Assembly: GCA_963738205.1 (NCBI GenBank)
Contig: CAVTVQ010000007.1
Span: 930,001 to 994,000 of the forward strand
Length of the DNA stretch: 64,000 bases
Direction of reading: 5' to 3'
DNA from: DATFQE01 sp963738205
GTDB taxonomy: Bacteria; Actinomycetota; Thermoleophilia; Gaiellales; Gaiellaceae
Made by a program: the position numbers and the translations under genes. Under the pieces are notes generated by a model. That model made no database searches, had not been told where the DNA came from, and saw only the letters and a program-made list of their open reading frames with translations. Every line of letters begins with the position of its first letter. Position 1 is the stretch's first letter. This document shows positions 24,553 through 32,712 of the stretch, piece by piece.

Positions 24553-25473
24553 ATGATCTTCGCGCTCGTTGCCCAGCGCGCGACCGCCACGAATATCGCG
24601 CTCGCGTCCAGAACGTGGCCCGGAGCGGAGTCGATGATCTTGACTCCCAGGGAGGCGTTGGCTCGCTTGCGCCCCGGCGACGTCGCGCTCGGTCGGTTGG
24701 ACGTCAAGCCGACGCTCGACGGAGTCGATGACGGCGTCGCCGAGCTCGCCGCGCTCGCGTCGCGCGGTGTCAGGGTGCTCAACGGCCCGCGGACGCTGCT
24801 CGCCGCGCACGACAAGCTGCTGACCGCACGCGAGTTTGCGCAAGCCGGCATTCCGCATCCGGCCACGACGCTCTTCACCGCTTCCGACGCGGCTCCACCG
24901 CTCGAGCCTCCTGTGGTGATCAAGCCGCGCTACGGCAGCTGGGGCGCCGACGTGTTTCGGTGCGACGACGGCGAGTCGCTCGCGCGCTGCCTGGCAGTGC
25001 TGCCCGAGAAGCCGTGGTTCCGCACGCAGGGCGCGATCGTCCAGGACCTGATTCCGCCCCGTGGGTGGGACCTGCGACTGATCGTCGCGGCCGGAAAGGT
25101 GATCGGCGCGGTCAGCCGCGTGGCGGCTCCCGGCGAGTGGCGGACAAACGTCGCGCTCGGCGCCGTCCGCGCACCCGTCCTCGAGCCGCCCGTCGAGGCT
25201 TGTGCGCTCGCCATCGCGGCCGCCGAGGCCGTCGACGGCCAGCTCGTCGGCGTCGACCTGCTGCCGACGCCGCACGGCGGCTACGTCGTGCTGGAGCTGA
25301 ACGGCGCCTGCGACTTCACGGATGACTACTCGCGCGAGGACGACGTCTTCGCTTCCGCCGTGCTCGCCCTCTCCGAGGTGGCCGGCGGCGTGTCGGCGCT
25401 GCTGCCGCACGCATACGAGGACGGTTCGGCCGAGGAGCTTTTCGAGGCGGCAGAGCCGCCGCCTGCCTCCTAA
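24553..25473 (+). CDS. ATP-grasp ligase, RimK-like
   Basis: A 306-residue ATP-grasp enzyme of the RimK/alpha-L-glutamate ligase type. Visible are the lid-side HDKLLTAREFAQAGIPHP, the lysine-containing strand PPVVIKPRYGSWGADV, the central IVQDLIPPRGWDLRLIV with metal-linked Asp and Arg, and the C-terminal GVDLLPTPHGGYVVLELNGACDF (in two parts) carrying the Mg-binding Glu and Asn. Such enzymes join an amino acid to a carboxylate using ATP; acceptor unknown. The preceding 146 bases contain no gene. It starts a same-strand run with CYTH-CHAD, Nudix and phosphatase genes; the next start is 9 bases after its stop. Confidence 0.8.
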   Translation: MIFALVAQRATATNIALASRTWPGAESMILTPREALARLRPGDVALGRLDVKPTLDGVDDGVAELAALASRGVRVLNGPRTLLAAHDKLLTAREFAQAGIPHPATTLFTASDAAPPLEPPVVIKPRYGSWGADVFRCDDGESLARCLAVLPEKPWFRTQGAIVQDLIPPRGWDLRLIVAAGKVIGAVSRVAAPGEWRTNVALGAVRAPVLEPPVEACALAIAAAEAVDGQLVGVDLLPTPHGGYVVLELNGACDFTDDYSREDDVFASAVLALSEVAGGVSALLPHAYEDGSAEELFEAAEPPPAS

Positions 25474-25482
25474 GCTGTCCCC

Positions 25483-26904
25483 ATGGACATGCTCGAGCGG
25501 GAGCGGAAGCTGGTCGGCCCGGCTGAGGTGCTCGACGCGCTCACAGGCGAGCCGATCGAGCCGCGGCTGTTCGTGTCGACGTACCACGATACGGCCGACC
25601 GGCGGCTGGCGCGCCACGGGATCACGTTGCGGCGCCGGCTGGAGAACGGCGCGAACCTCTGGCAGCTCAAGCTGCCGCGTGAGGAGGGGCGGCTCGAGCT
25701 CGAGGAGCCCGGCGGCGCCGGCGCTGTCCCCCAGCGGTTGGTTCGCCTGTTGACCGGCGTCCTGCACGGCGAGGACCTCGAGGAGGCGGTCGCCCTGCAG
25801 ACTCGCCGGACCGGCAAGCGGGCGACCCTCGGCGGCGGGACGGTGGAGGCGACGGTCGACGAGGTGACCCGCCGTGAGGGGCAACGGGGCGAGGACGGCT
25901 TCACGGAGCTGGAGCTGGAGCTCGTCGACGGCGATCCGGCGGCGATCGCCGAGGCCGAGCGCAGGCTCGTGCGGGCCGGAGCTCAGCCGAGCGACCAGAG
26001 CCCGAAGGTCTTCCGCTACCTCGGGCTGGAGCCCGACGGAGCCGGCGCGCCCGCCGCGGGGTCGCCGGCGATCGACCACGTGCGCGCGCGCATCGGCAAC
26101 CAGTACGCGGAGATGCTGCGGCACGACCCCGGCACGCGTCTCGGCGACGACCCCGAGGACCTGCACGACCTCCGCGTCGCCGTGCGACGCCTGCGTGCCC
26201 TCCTCCGCGCCGCCGACGCGCTGCTCGTTCCGGAGTGGGCGGGGCCGCTGCGCGACGAGCTCAAGTGGCTCGGCGGTGAGCTCGGCCCGGCCCGCGACGC
26301 GGACGTGCTGCTCGCGTACCTGCGCCGCGAGGCGGCAGAGCTCGGGCAGGACGAGGCCGCGTTCGCCGAAGTGCTCCACCAGCTCGAGGGCGAGCGGGAG
26401 AGCGCGCGCAGCCGCCTGCGGCAGGCACTCGAGAGTGGCCGCTACCTGGAGCTGCTCGGCTCGCTCGAGGCGGCAGCGCGGGCGCCGCACGTTCGCGCGC
26501 TGGACGCGCCGCTCGAAGACTTCGCCGCCCGCGAGTTCGACAAGCTCGGGAAGGCAGTCGAGGCACTCGAGCCCGATCCCGGCGACGAGGCACTGCACGC
26601 AGTGCGCATCCGCGGCAAGCGCGCACGCTACGCAGCCGAGCTGGCCGAGCCGACGGTGGGAAAGCGCGCTCGGCGTTTCGTTGTCCGAGCGAAAGCCTTC
26701 CAGGACGTGGTCGGCGAGCACCAGGACGCGGTCGTCGCAGAGGAGCGGCTGCGTGCGCTCGCGACGACCCTGGCGTCGAGCGACGCCGTGCTGTCGACCG
26801 GCCGCATGATCGAGCGTCAGCGGGCGCGGCGGAGCCGGGCGCGAGCCGAGTTCCCGCGGGCCTGGCGGAAGCTCGAGCGGGCCGGCGAGCGCGCGTGGGC
26901 GTGA
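25483..26904 (+). CDS. CYTH-CHAD domain protein
   Basis: Two-domain protein of 473 aa. The N-terminal CYTH domain (about 1-190) starts with the ExExK metal/triphosphate motif (ERERK, residues 6-10) followed by Arg/Lys/Glu-lined strands. CYTH enzymes bind triphosphate and cleave or make inorganic tripolyphosphate. The C-terminal CHAD domain (about 200-470) is helical with conserved His and basic residues (LHDLRVAVRRLRALLRAA, ALHAVRIRGKRARYAAE) and binds polyphosphate; CHAD proteins localise to polyphosphate granules. Its place beside ppx and ppk1 supports a polyphosphate role. Confidence 0.9.
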   Translation: MDMLERERKLVGPAEVLDALTGEPIEPRLFVSTYHDTADRRLARHGITLRRRLENGANLWQLKLPREEGRLELEEPGGAGAVPQRLVRLLTGVLHGEDLEEAVALQTRRTGKRATLGGGTVEATVDEVTRREGQRGEDGFTELELELVDGDPAAIAEAERRLVRAGAQPSDQSPKVFRYLGLEPDGAGAPAAGSPAIDHVRARIGNQYAEMLRHDPGTRLGDDPEDLHDLRVAVRRLRALLRAADALLVPEWAGPLRDELKWLGGELGPARDADVLLAYLRREAAELGQDEAAFAEVLHQLEGERESARSRLRQALESGRYLELLGSLEAAARAPHVRALDAPLEDFAAREFDKLGKAVEALEPDPGDEALHAVRIRGKRARYAAELAEPTVGKRARRFVVRAKAFQDVVGEHQDAVVAEERLRALATTLASSDAVLSTGRMIERQRARRSRARAEFPRAWRKLERAGERAWA

Positions 26905-27290
26905 AGGAGGGCGTCGTCCGCGCGGCGGGCGGCGTGGTTCTCCGCCAGGGCCGTACCGGCCACGAGGTGCTGCTCGTGCACCGGCCCGCGTACGACGACT
27001 GGTCGTTGCCGAAGGGGAAGGCCGAGCCCGGCGAGAGCGACGAGGAGTGCGCGCTGCGCGAGGTCGAGGAGGAAACAGGCCTACGTTGCGAGCTCGAGCG
27101 CGAGCTCCCGTCGACGCACTACCGCGATGCTCGCGGTCGGCCGAAGGTCGTCCGCTACTGGCTGATGCGGCCGGTCGGAGGCGACGCCGCTCCGCATGCC
27201 GAGATCGACGACGTCCGCTGGCTGCCGCTCGACGAGGCGCCCGAACAGCTGACGTGGGAGCGCGACGGCGCCGTCCTGGAGGCGGTCTAG
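26901..27290 (+). CDS. Nudix hydrolase (MutT-like)
   Basis: Nucleoside-diphosphate-linked hydrolase, 129 aa. The Nudix box is complete (G-x5-E-x7-REVEEETG, residues 37-59), giving the Mg-binding glutamates. GTG at 26901 is chosen because it overlaps the CYTH-CHAD stop as GTGA; an in-frame GTG lies 6 bases earlier. The next gene encodes a histidine phosphatase. In mycobacterial MutT1 the same two domains are fused and act on 8-oxo-GTP and diadenosine polyphosphates, so the pair probably has a related house-cleaning role. Confidence 0.9.
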   Translation: MKEGVVRAAGGVVLRQGRTGHEVLLVHRPAYDDWSLPKGKAEPGESDEECALREVEEETGLRCELERELPSTHYRDARGRPKVVRYWLMRPVGGDAAPHAEIDDVRWLPLDEAPEQLTWERDGAVLEAV

Positions 27291-27292
27291 CC

Positions 27293-27724
27293 GTGGCGCA
27301 CCTGCTGATTCGTCATGGGCGTGCGGGCGACTCCACCGCGTGGACCGGCGACGATCGTGCGCGTCTGCTGGACGAGCTCGGTTGGGCTCAGGCCCGGGAG
27401 CTGGTCGAACTGCTCGCGCCGTATCCGATCACGCGCGTCCTGACGAGCCCGTATCTGCGCTGCGTCCAGACGGTCGAGCCGCTCGCCCAGGCCCGCGGCC
27501 TGCCGATCGAATACCGGCACGAGCTCGGGGACGACGCGGACCCGGCCGAGGCTTTGACGCTGATCCGCAGTCTCGAGGCCGAGTCGGGCGCGCTCTGCTC
27601 GCACGGAGATCTCATCCGGGCGCTGCTCGGCGAGGAGCTCGAGAAGGGCGAGGTCGCCGTCGTCGAGGCGACGGACTACGGGCTCGCGATCCGCGAGCGG
27701 CTGCTGCTGCAGGTCGAGGGCTAG
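27293..27724 (+). CDS. SixA-like histidine phosphatase paired with Nudix gene
   Basis: Histidine phosphatase superfamily protein, 143 aa. It has LLIRHGRAGD with the RHG motif at the start, LTSPYLRCVQTVEPLA near residue 45 and the second His in CSHGDLIRALLG near residue 103. GTG start 2 bases after the Nudix stop, so the two genes are tightly coupled. The order Nudix then histidine phosphatase matches the domain order of mycobacterial MutT1. It converges on ppx with a 4-base gap. Confidence 0.87.
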   Translation: MAHLLIRHGRAGDSTAWTGDDRARLLDELGWAQARELVELLAPYPITRVLTSPYLRCVQTVEPLAQARGLPIEYRHELGDDADPAEALTLIRSLEAESGALCSHGDLIRALLGEELEKGEVAVVEATDYGLAIRERLLLQVEG

Positions 27725-27728
27725 GAGG

Positions 27729-28616
27729 CTAGGCCGCGGCGGCGCGCTCGGCCAGGAGCTCGAGGGCGGCGCCCTCGCGCAGGCCGCCGCGGGCTACCTC
27801 GAGCGGGAGCCCGAGCCGGCGCTGCGCCTCGAGGAGAATCACGGCGCCCGCCGGCAGCGTACGGGCGCGCTGCAGGGCGATCCCATAGCGCCGTGACACC
27901 TCGGCGGCAGGGCGCTCGAGCAGCTCGTCGAGAGCCGCTTCGAGGTGTCGTGCCGAGAGGCGCCGCCGACCCGACAGGCGCCGGAGAGCTCGGGCGCTGC
28001 CGCCGGTCGCGAGCGCCGTCAGCGGCAGCGGCGGCGTGATGCCTTCGAATGAGCGCTCGACCTCGGCGCGCGCCGCCAGCAGCTCGTCCGGCGCGGGTGG
28101 GTCCGACGCCAGCACGCGGCGGGTCAGCCGCAGCGAGCCGATGTCGATCGAGCGGATCCACACCGGCCCCGCATCCGCCGTTCCCACCACGAGCTGCGCA
28201 GAGCCGCCGCCGACGTCCACGACCGCGACGCTCTCGGTGGTCGTCCGCGAAGCCGACAGCGCACCCGTGTACGCGAGCGTCGCCTCCTCCTCCGCCGAGA
28301 GCAGCCGCGCGCACTGCCCGCTCCCACGCTCGAGAGCGTCGAGCAGCTCGTCGCCGTTCGCAGCTTGCCGCCCCGGCGACGTGACGAGGATCTCGACCTC
28401 CACGCACCCGAGCGCTCGCGCCCGGGCCACCAGCCCGCGCGCCGCGGCCTCCGCCCGCAGGAGCTTCTCGGCCGAGATGCAGCCGAAGCGCTCGACGTCC
28501 TCGCCGAGCCCGAGCTGCTCGCGCTCCTCGTGGGCGCGAACGACGCCGTCCTTGCGCGGCCCGGCGACCAGCAGCCGGATCGTGTTGGAGCCGACATCGA
28601 GGACCCCGACGAGCAT
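27729..28616 (-). CDS. ppx: Exopolyphosphatase / pppGpp phosphohydrolase family
   Basis: Ppx/GppA-family phosphatase, 295 aa, the short actinobacterial form without the C-terminal HD-like domain. The ASKHA-fold phosphate loops are LDVGSNTIRLLV near residue 6 and VVDVGGGSAQLVVG near residue 130, with the catalytic Glu region LSAEEEATLAYTGAL between. It removes terminal phosphates from polyphosphate or converts pppGpp. It lies 80 bases downstream of ppk1 on the same strand, so synthesis and breakdown may share a transcript driven from the Pho box before ppk1. Confidence 0.9.
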   Translation of the reverse strand: MLVGVLDVGSNTIRLLVAGPRKDGVVRAHEEREQLGLGEDVERFGCISAEKLLRAEAAARGLVARARALGCVEVEILVTSPGRQAANGDELLDALERGSGQCARLLSAEEEATLAYTGALSASRTTTESVAVVDVGGGSAQLVVGTADAGPVWIRSIDIGSLRLTRRVLASDPPAPDELLAARAEVERSFEGITPPLPLTALATGGSARALRRLSGRRRLSARHLEAALDELLERPAAEVSRRYGIALQRARTLPAGAVILLEAQRRLGLPLEVARGGLREGAALELLAERAAAA

Positions 28617-28696
28617 GGACGGTGATTCTGGACGGCGCGTCGGTCGGAGCCGCCCCGCCGATCGCGCGAGGCCGACCCCGAGCAGGCCGCGCACGG

Positions 28697-30811
28697 TCAG
28701 CTCGGACGCCGAACGCGCCGGCGAGCGGCCCGCGCCTTGAAGTTGCGCATCAGCACGGCCTGTTCGGCCAGGTCGCGTTCGCCCTTCTTCGGGCGGTGCC
28801 GCGTCCAGCTTCCGTCGCCTGACAATTCCCATGCGGTCGAGTTGTCCGCCAGGAGCGCGCGAAAAACCTTGTCGATCTCGCCCTGCGCCCTCGCGTCGGT
28901 CACAGGTGCCAGCACCTCGACGCGATGATCGAGGTTCCGGGGCATCAGGTCGGCGCTGCCCAGCAGGAACGTGCGCTCCTCGCCGTGCTCGAAGAAGAAC
29001 ACGCGGCTGTGCTCGAGGAACCTGCCGAGAATGCTTCGCACGGTGATGTTCTCGCTCAGCCCGGCGACGCCGGGGCGCAACGAGCAGATTCCCCGAATGA
29101 ACAGGTCGATCTTCGCGCCCATGCCGGAGGCGGCGTACAGCGCGTCGATCACCTTCGGGTCGGTGAGGGCGTTGACCTTGATCCTGATCCGCGCCGTCTC
29201 GCCGGCCTCGGCGGCGGCGCCGACCTTGTGAATGCGCTCGATCAGGCGCTCGCGCAGGTCGAACGGCGCCACGAGCAGCTTGCGAAAGCGCTGCGGCCTG
29301 CTGTAGCCGGTCAAGTAGTTGAAGAGATCCGCGATGTCGGCCGTCAGCTCCGGGTCGGCCGTGAACAGGCCGAAGTCCTCGTAGAGCCGGGCCGTCTTCG
29401 AGTGGTAGTTCCCGGTGCCGACGTGCACGTAGCGGACCAGCTCCGCCCCCTCGCGGCGAACCACAAGGGTCATCTTTGCGTGCGTCTTCAGGTTCGGGAA
29501 GCCGTAGACGACGTGGACGCCGGCCTGCTCGAGCTCCCGCGACCACTCGATGTTGCGGTGCTCGTCGAAGCGCGCCTTCAGCTCCACCAAGCAGACGCTC
29601 TGCTTCCCGACCTCGGACGCGCTGATCAGGGCGGGCACGAGCGGGGAGTCCTCGTCGGTCCGGTACACGGTCGTCTTGATCGCGACCACGTCGGGATCCT
29701 GCGAGACCGCGTGCACGAAGCCCTCGAAGCTGGACGCGAACGAGTGGTACGGGTGGTGGACGAGGATGTCGGAGCGCTTGATCTCGGCGAACATCTCGCT
29801 GCCGTCGGTCGCCTCGGCGAAGCGCGGATGCGTGACGGGCATCCACGGCTCGTCGAGCAGCTCAGGCCGGTCGAGCTCGGCGAGCTGCGTGAGGTCGTCG
29901 AGGTCGAGCAGCCCCGCGACGAGGTAGATCTGCTCGTCGGCCACGCCGAGGCCGCGCTTGAGGCCTTCGAGCATCCGGCTCGACACCGAGCTCGACACCT
30001 CCATGCGGACGACGTCGCCGAAGCGGCGCTTGCGCAGCTCGAGCTCGACCGCCTCGAGCAGGTCGTCGGCCTCGTCCGAGACCTCGAAATCGGCGTCCCG
30101 CGTCACCCGGAACGCGCTGCACTCGACGATCTCCATCTTCGGGAACAGCGCCGGCAGGAAGTGGCGCAGCACTCGTTCCATCGGCAGGAAGAGGCCGCGC
30201 TTGCCGAGCGGCAGGAAGCGGGGGAGCACTTCGGGCACCTTCACACGGGCGAACCGCTCCTCCCCTGTCTTCGGGTCGCGGACGAACACGCCCAGGCTGA
30301 GCGACAGCCCCGAGATGTACGGGAACGGCTGGCCGGCCCCGACGGCGAGCGGGGTGAGCACCGGGTAGATCTGGTGGTCGTACGTGTCGTTCAGCTCCGC
30401 GAGCTCCTTGTCAGTGCAGTCTTCGACGCTGCCGACGACGATGCTCTGCTCGGCCAGCGCCGGTCGCAGCACGCGCTTCCACAGCCGGGACTGGCGCTCG
30501 ACCAGATCGAGGACGCGCTCGCGGATCTCGGCGAGGGCTGCGAGCGTCGTCCGGCCGTCCGGCGAACGCCCCACGATGCCTGCGTCCGCGCGCTCGAGCA
30601 GCCCGGCCACGCGGACCATGAAGAACTCGTCCAGATTCGACGAGAAGAACTTGCACATACGGACGCGTTCGAGCAGCGGCTGAGACGAGTCGGAGGCGAG
30701 CTCGAGGACGCGGGCGTTGTAGTCCAGCCAGGACAGCTCGCGGTTCAGCAGCCGCTCGTCGATGTCGCTGGACAGAACTGTCGTCGTCACGGGCGTCGAT
30801 CTTCTCGCCAT
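28697..30811 (-). CDS. ppk1: Polyphosphate kinase 1
   Basis: Reversible polyphosphate synthase, 704 aa, full length. The N-terminal region opens with LLNRELSWLDYNARVLELA and FFSSNLDEFFMVRVAGL; the catalytic core has the autophosphorylated histidine in GTGNYHSKTARLYEDFG (His near 470) and the second conserved block TDIADLFNYLTGYS (as TADIADLFNYLTG). It makes polyphosphate from ATP at the membrane. The ATG is 73 bases from the end of response regulator copy 2, and a four-unit Pho box fills that gap. With ppx and CYTH-CHAD it forms a polyphosphate storage set next to the Pst system. Confidence 0.95.
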   Translation of the reverse strand: MARRSTPVTTTVLSSDIDERLLNRELSWLDYNARVLELASDSSQPLLERVRMCKFFSSNLDEFFMVRVAGLLERADAGIVGRSPDGRTTLAALAEIRERVLDLVERQSRLWKRVLRPALAEQSIVVGSVEDCTDKELAELNDTYDHQIYPVLTPLAVGAGQPFPYISGLSLSLGVFVRDPKTGEERFARVKVPEVLPRFLPLGKRGLFLPMERVLRHFLPALFPKMEIVECSAFRVTRDADFEVSDEADDLLEAVELELRKRRFGDVVRMEVSSSVSSRMLEGLKRGLGVADEQIYLVAGLLDLDDLTQLAELDRPELLDEPWMPVTHPRFAEATDGSEMFAEIKRSDILVHHPYHSFASSFEGFVHAVSQDPDVVAIKTTVYRTDEDSPLVPALISASEVGKQSVCLVELKARFDEHRNIEWSRELEQAGVHVVYGFPNLKTHAKMTLVVRREGAELVRYVHVGTGNYHSKTARLYEDFGLFTADPELTADIADLFNYLTGYSRPQRFRKLLVAPFDLRERLIERIHKVGAAAEAGETARIRIKVNALTDPKVIDALYAASGMGAKIDLFIRGICSLRPGVAGLSENITVRSILGRFLEHSRVFFFEHGEERTFLLGSADLMPRNLDHRVEVLAPVTDARAQGEIDKVFRALLADNSTAWELSGDGSWTRHRPKKGERDLAEQAVLMRNFKARAARRRVRRPS

Positions 30812-30821
30812 GGGGGCTTCA

Positions 30822-30865
30822 CAAGGGTAGACGGATGGTGAACGCCAGGAGAAGCCGTGGTGAAC
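30822..30865 (-). promoter_or_regulatory. Pho box array upstream of ppk1
   Basis: On the minus strand the repeats are GTTCACCacgg, CTTCTCCtggc, GTTCACCatcc, GTCTACCcttg in 11-base phase, with a weak fifth (TGAAGCC) after them. Two of the four cores are perfect GTTCACC. The array ends within about 11 bases of the ppk1 ATG, so the transcript start must lie in or beyond it. It predicts that polyphosphate synthesis responds to phosphate starvation. Confidence 0.78.
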
Positions 30866-30884
30866 AGCGGGTTACGTAAAAGGC

Positions 30885-31583
30885 CTAGTTCTTCGGCTCC
30901 GGCTCCAGCTTGTAGCCGACGCCGTAGCGGGTCTGGATGAACGTGTGGTCGCGCGCCTGGCGGTCGATCTTGTCGCGCAGCTTGCGCACGAACACGTCGA
31001 CGGTGCGGTCGCGGTGGCCCTCGCGCCGGCCCCAGATCTTCTGCAGCAGCTCGTCCCGGGTGACGACACGGCCGCGCGCGAGCGCCAGCGTGTACAGGAG
31101 CTTGAACTCGGTCGGGGTGAGCTCGGCGTTCTCCCCGTGGATGTATGCCTGCACGTCGTCGGGCGAGATCCGCAGCTCCTCGATCTCGACCGGCCCCCCG
31201 CGCTGTTCCTCCCCGGCGCGGACGCCGCGGCGCGCGGCGGCTCGCACGCGCGCAACGAGCTCCTTCATCGAGAACGGCTTCACGAGGTAGTCGTCGGCGC
31301 CCAGCTCGAGGGCGTGGACGCGGTCGTGCTCCGTGCCGCGCGCGCTCACGACGACGATCGGTGTCCCGATCCCCTCGGTGCGCGCGGTCTCGATCAGGCT
31401 CCATCCGTCCCGGCCCGGAAGCATCAAGTCGAGCACGCACACATCCGGCCGCTCGAAGCGGAGCCGTGCGAGGCCCGCTTCGCCGCCTGCGACCCAGAGG
31501 GGGTGGAAGCCCGCCGCCTCCAGGTGTCGGGCCATGCCCTGGGCGATGACGTCGTCGTCCTCGACGATCAGCACCTTCGCCAT
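30885..31583 (-). CDS. OmpR-family response regulator, copy 2 (PhoP/RegX3-like)
   Basis: DNA-binding response regulator, 232 aa. Receiver residues: VEDDD at the start, Asp52 in VLDLMLPG, VVVSARG and LVKPF. The winged-helix part has LTPTEFKLLYTLALARG and RDRTVDVFVRKLRDKID. It is divergent from the histidine kinase gene, so these two are the likely cognate pair, and it lies among Pho genes. Very similar to copy 1 at 23.6 kb, differing mainly in the linker and the last few residues. ATG start chosen by the receiver boundary; earlier starts lack coding character. Confidence 0.92.
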   Translation of the reverse strand: MAKVLIVEDDDVIAQGMARHLEAAGFHPLWVAGGEAGLARLRFERPDVCVLDLMLPGRDGWSLIETARTEGIGTPIVVVSARGTEHDRVHALELGADDYLVKPFSMKELVARVRAAARRGVRAGEEQRGGPVEIEELRISPDDVQAYIHGENAELTPTEFKLLYTLALARGRVVTRDELLQKIWGRREGHRDRTVDVFVRKLRDKIDRQARDHTFIQTRYGVGYKLEPEPKN

Positions 31584-31635
31584 TCGCTGCGATTGTGTAC
31601 GAGCGCCGAAGGCGCGTGCAGCCCATCCCTCCGTC

Positions 31636-31679
31636 CACAACCACTTTTTCACCAGTTCTTCACCGGAGCCCCACCCCGA
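31636..31679 (+). promoter_or_regulatory. Pho box array upstream of histidine kinase
   Basis: In the divergent promoter between response regulator copy 2 and the kinase, plus-strand repeats in 11-base phase read CACAACCactt, TTTCACCagtt, CTTCACCggag, CCCCACCccga. The middle two match the TTCACC core. The array could serve both genes. It ends 21 bases before the kinase ATG. Confidence 0.65.
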
Positions 31680-31699
31680 CGACCAGCAATACTCGGGTC

Positions 31700-32671
31700 A
31701 TGGCAGTCCTGGACGACACCCACGGCGACGACGAGCTACGCCGTTTCCATCTCGACGCCGAACGCGGGCGGCTGCTCGTCGAGCGGAGCCCCGAGATCGT
31801 CGTGATCCTCGACGAGGACAACCGTGTCGTGGCCAGCTCCCAGCGCGCCCGCGCCACGGTGGAGGGCCTGTCCGCCGGCGCTCTGTTCCCCGACCGGCTG
31901 CTCGAGAGTGAGGGTGTCACGCGCGTCCCGATCGAGTTCGACGGCCGGCGGGAGCTGCTCGTCTACCTCGGGGGCTCGGGCGCGCTCGCTGCGTACGAAG
32001 AGCTTCGCTCCGGCTTCACGGCGGCCGTCTCGCACGAGCTGAGGACGCCGCTGGCACGGCTCCTGGCGCTGCTCGACACGGCGATGCTGCGGGGTGCCGA
32101 CACGCAGGCACTGATCGAGCAGGCCCGGACGGAGGTCGAGCAGATCGGCGAGCTGATCGACGAGGTGCTCTTTCTCAGCGAGCTCGAGACGGGCCGCACC
32201 GTCGTCGCGCTGGCGTCGACGCGGGCACTGCCGGTCGTGCGCGAGGCGCTCGCCGAGGTGACCGCGTCGGCCGAGCGCGCGGGCTTGACGCTGCGTGCGG
32301 AGGGCGACGACGACGCCGAGTTGCCCCTGCGCCCGCGCATGCTTCGAGTCGTGGTCGAGAACCTCGCGCGGAACGCGATCCGCTACGCGGGCGAAGGGGC
32401 GACGTTCACCGTCACGGTCAGCGACGGAATGCTCCGCGCGGTCGACGACGGGGCGGGTGTCGCCGTCGACGACGTCCCTCGCCTCTTCGAGCGCTTCTAC
32501 CGCGCCGATCGGGCGCGGGCGTCGCGGGGCACGGGCCTCGGGCTCGCGATCGTCAAGCACATCGTCACCTCGGCCGACGGCACGATCGAGGCGGAAGGCG
32601 GCCTGGATCGCGGCCTGGCGATCACCTGCCGGTTCTCGCGCTCACCAGATCGTCACCAGACATTCACATAA
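31700..32671 (+). CDS. Soluble sensor histidine kinase (SenX3/PhoR-like)
   Basis: Histidine kinase, 323 aa, with no transmembrane segment. Residues 20-95 look like a reduced PAS domain (SPEIVVILDEDNRVVASSQ). The dimerisation box has the phosphorylated His112 in VSHELRTPLARLL, and the ATPase domain has the N box (VVENLARNAIRYA), G1 (VDDGAGV), F (LFERFYRADR) and G2 (GTGLGLAIVKH). The chosen ATG starts MAVLDDTHG; upstream codons fall inside the Pho box. SenX3 and PhoR kinases are membrane-bound and work with PstB/PhoU, so a cytosolic form here would have to sense Pst status by protein contact, which is inference. Confidence 0.88.
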   Translation: MAVLDDTHGDDELRRFHLDAERGRLLVERSPEIVVILDEDNRVVASSQRARATVEGLSAGALFPDRLLESEGVTRVPIEFDGRRELLVYLGGSGALAAYEELRSGFTAAVSHELRTPLARLLALLDTAMLRGADTQALIEQARTEVEQIGELIDEVLFLSELETGRTVVALASTRALPVVREALAEVTASAERAGLTLRAEGDDDAELPLRPRMLRVVVENLARNAIRYAGEGATFTVTVSDGMLRAVDDGAGVAVDDVPRLFERFYRADRARASRGTGLGLAIVKHIVTSADGTIEAEGGLDRGLAITCRFSRSPDRHQTFT

Positions 32672-32673
32672 TC
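32641..32673 (+). promoter_or_regulatory. Pho box array upstream of first pstS
   Basis: Three direct repeats in 11-base phase, CTCACCAgatc, GTCACCAgaca, TTCACATaatc, overlap the last codons and stop of the kinase gene and end 39 bases before the pstS start. The repeat core is the same TCACC type as the other arrays. It implies a promoter for pstS inside the kinase 3' end. Confidence 0.65.
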
Positions 32674-32712
32674 AGCACGCGACGCGGGCGTGGGGGTCGG
32701 AACAATCGCGGT

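Noticed and set aside
28925..30841. A 638-codon plus-strand open frame opposite ppk1
   Set aside because: ppk1 is clearly coding on the minus strand; the opposite translation is low in complexity and has no recognisable motif.
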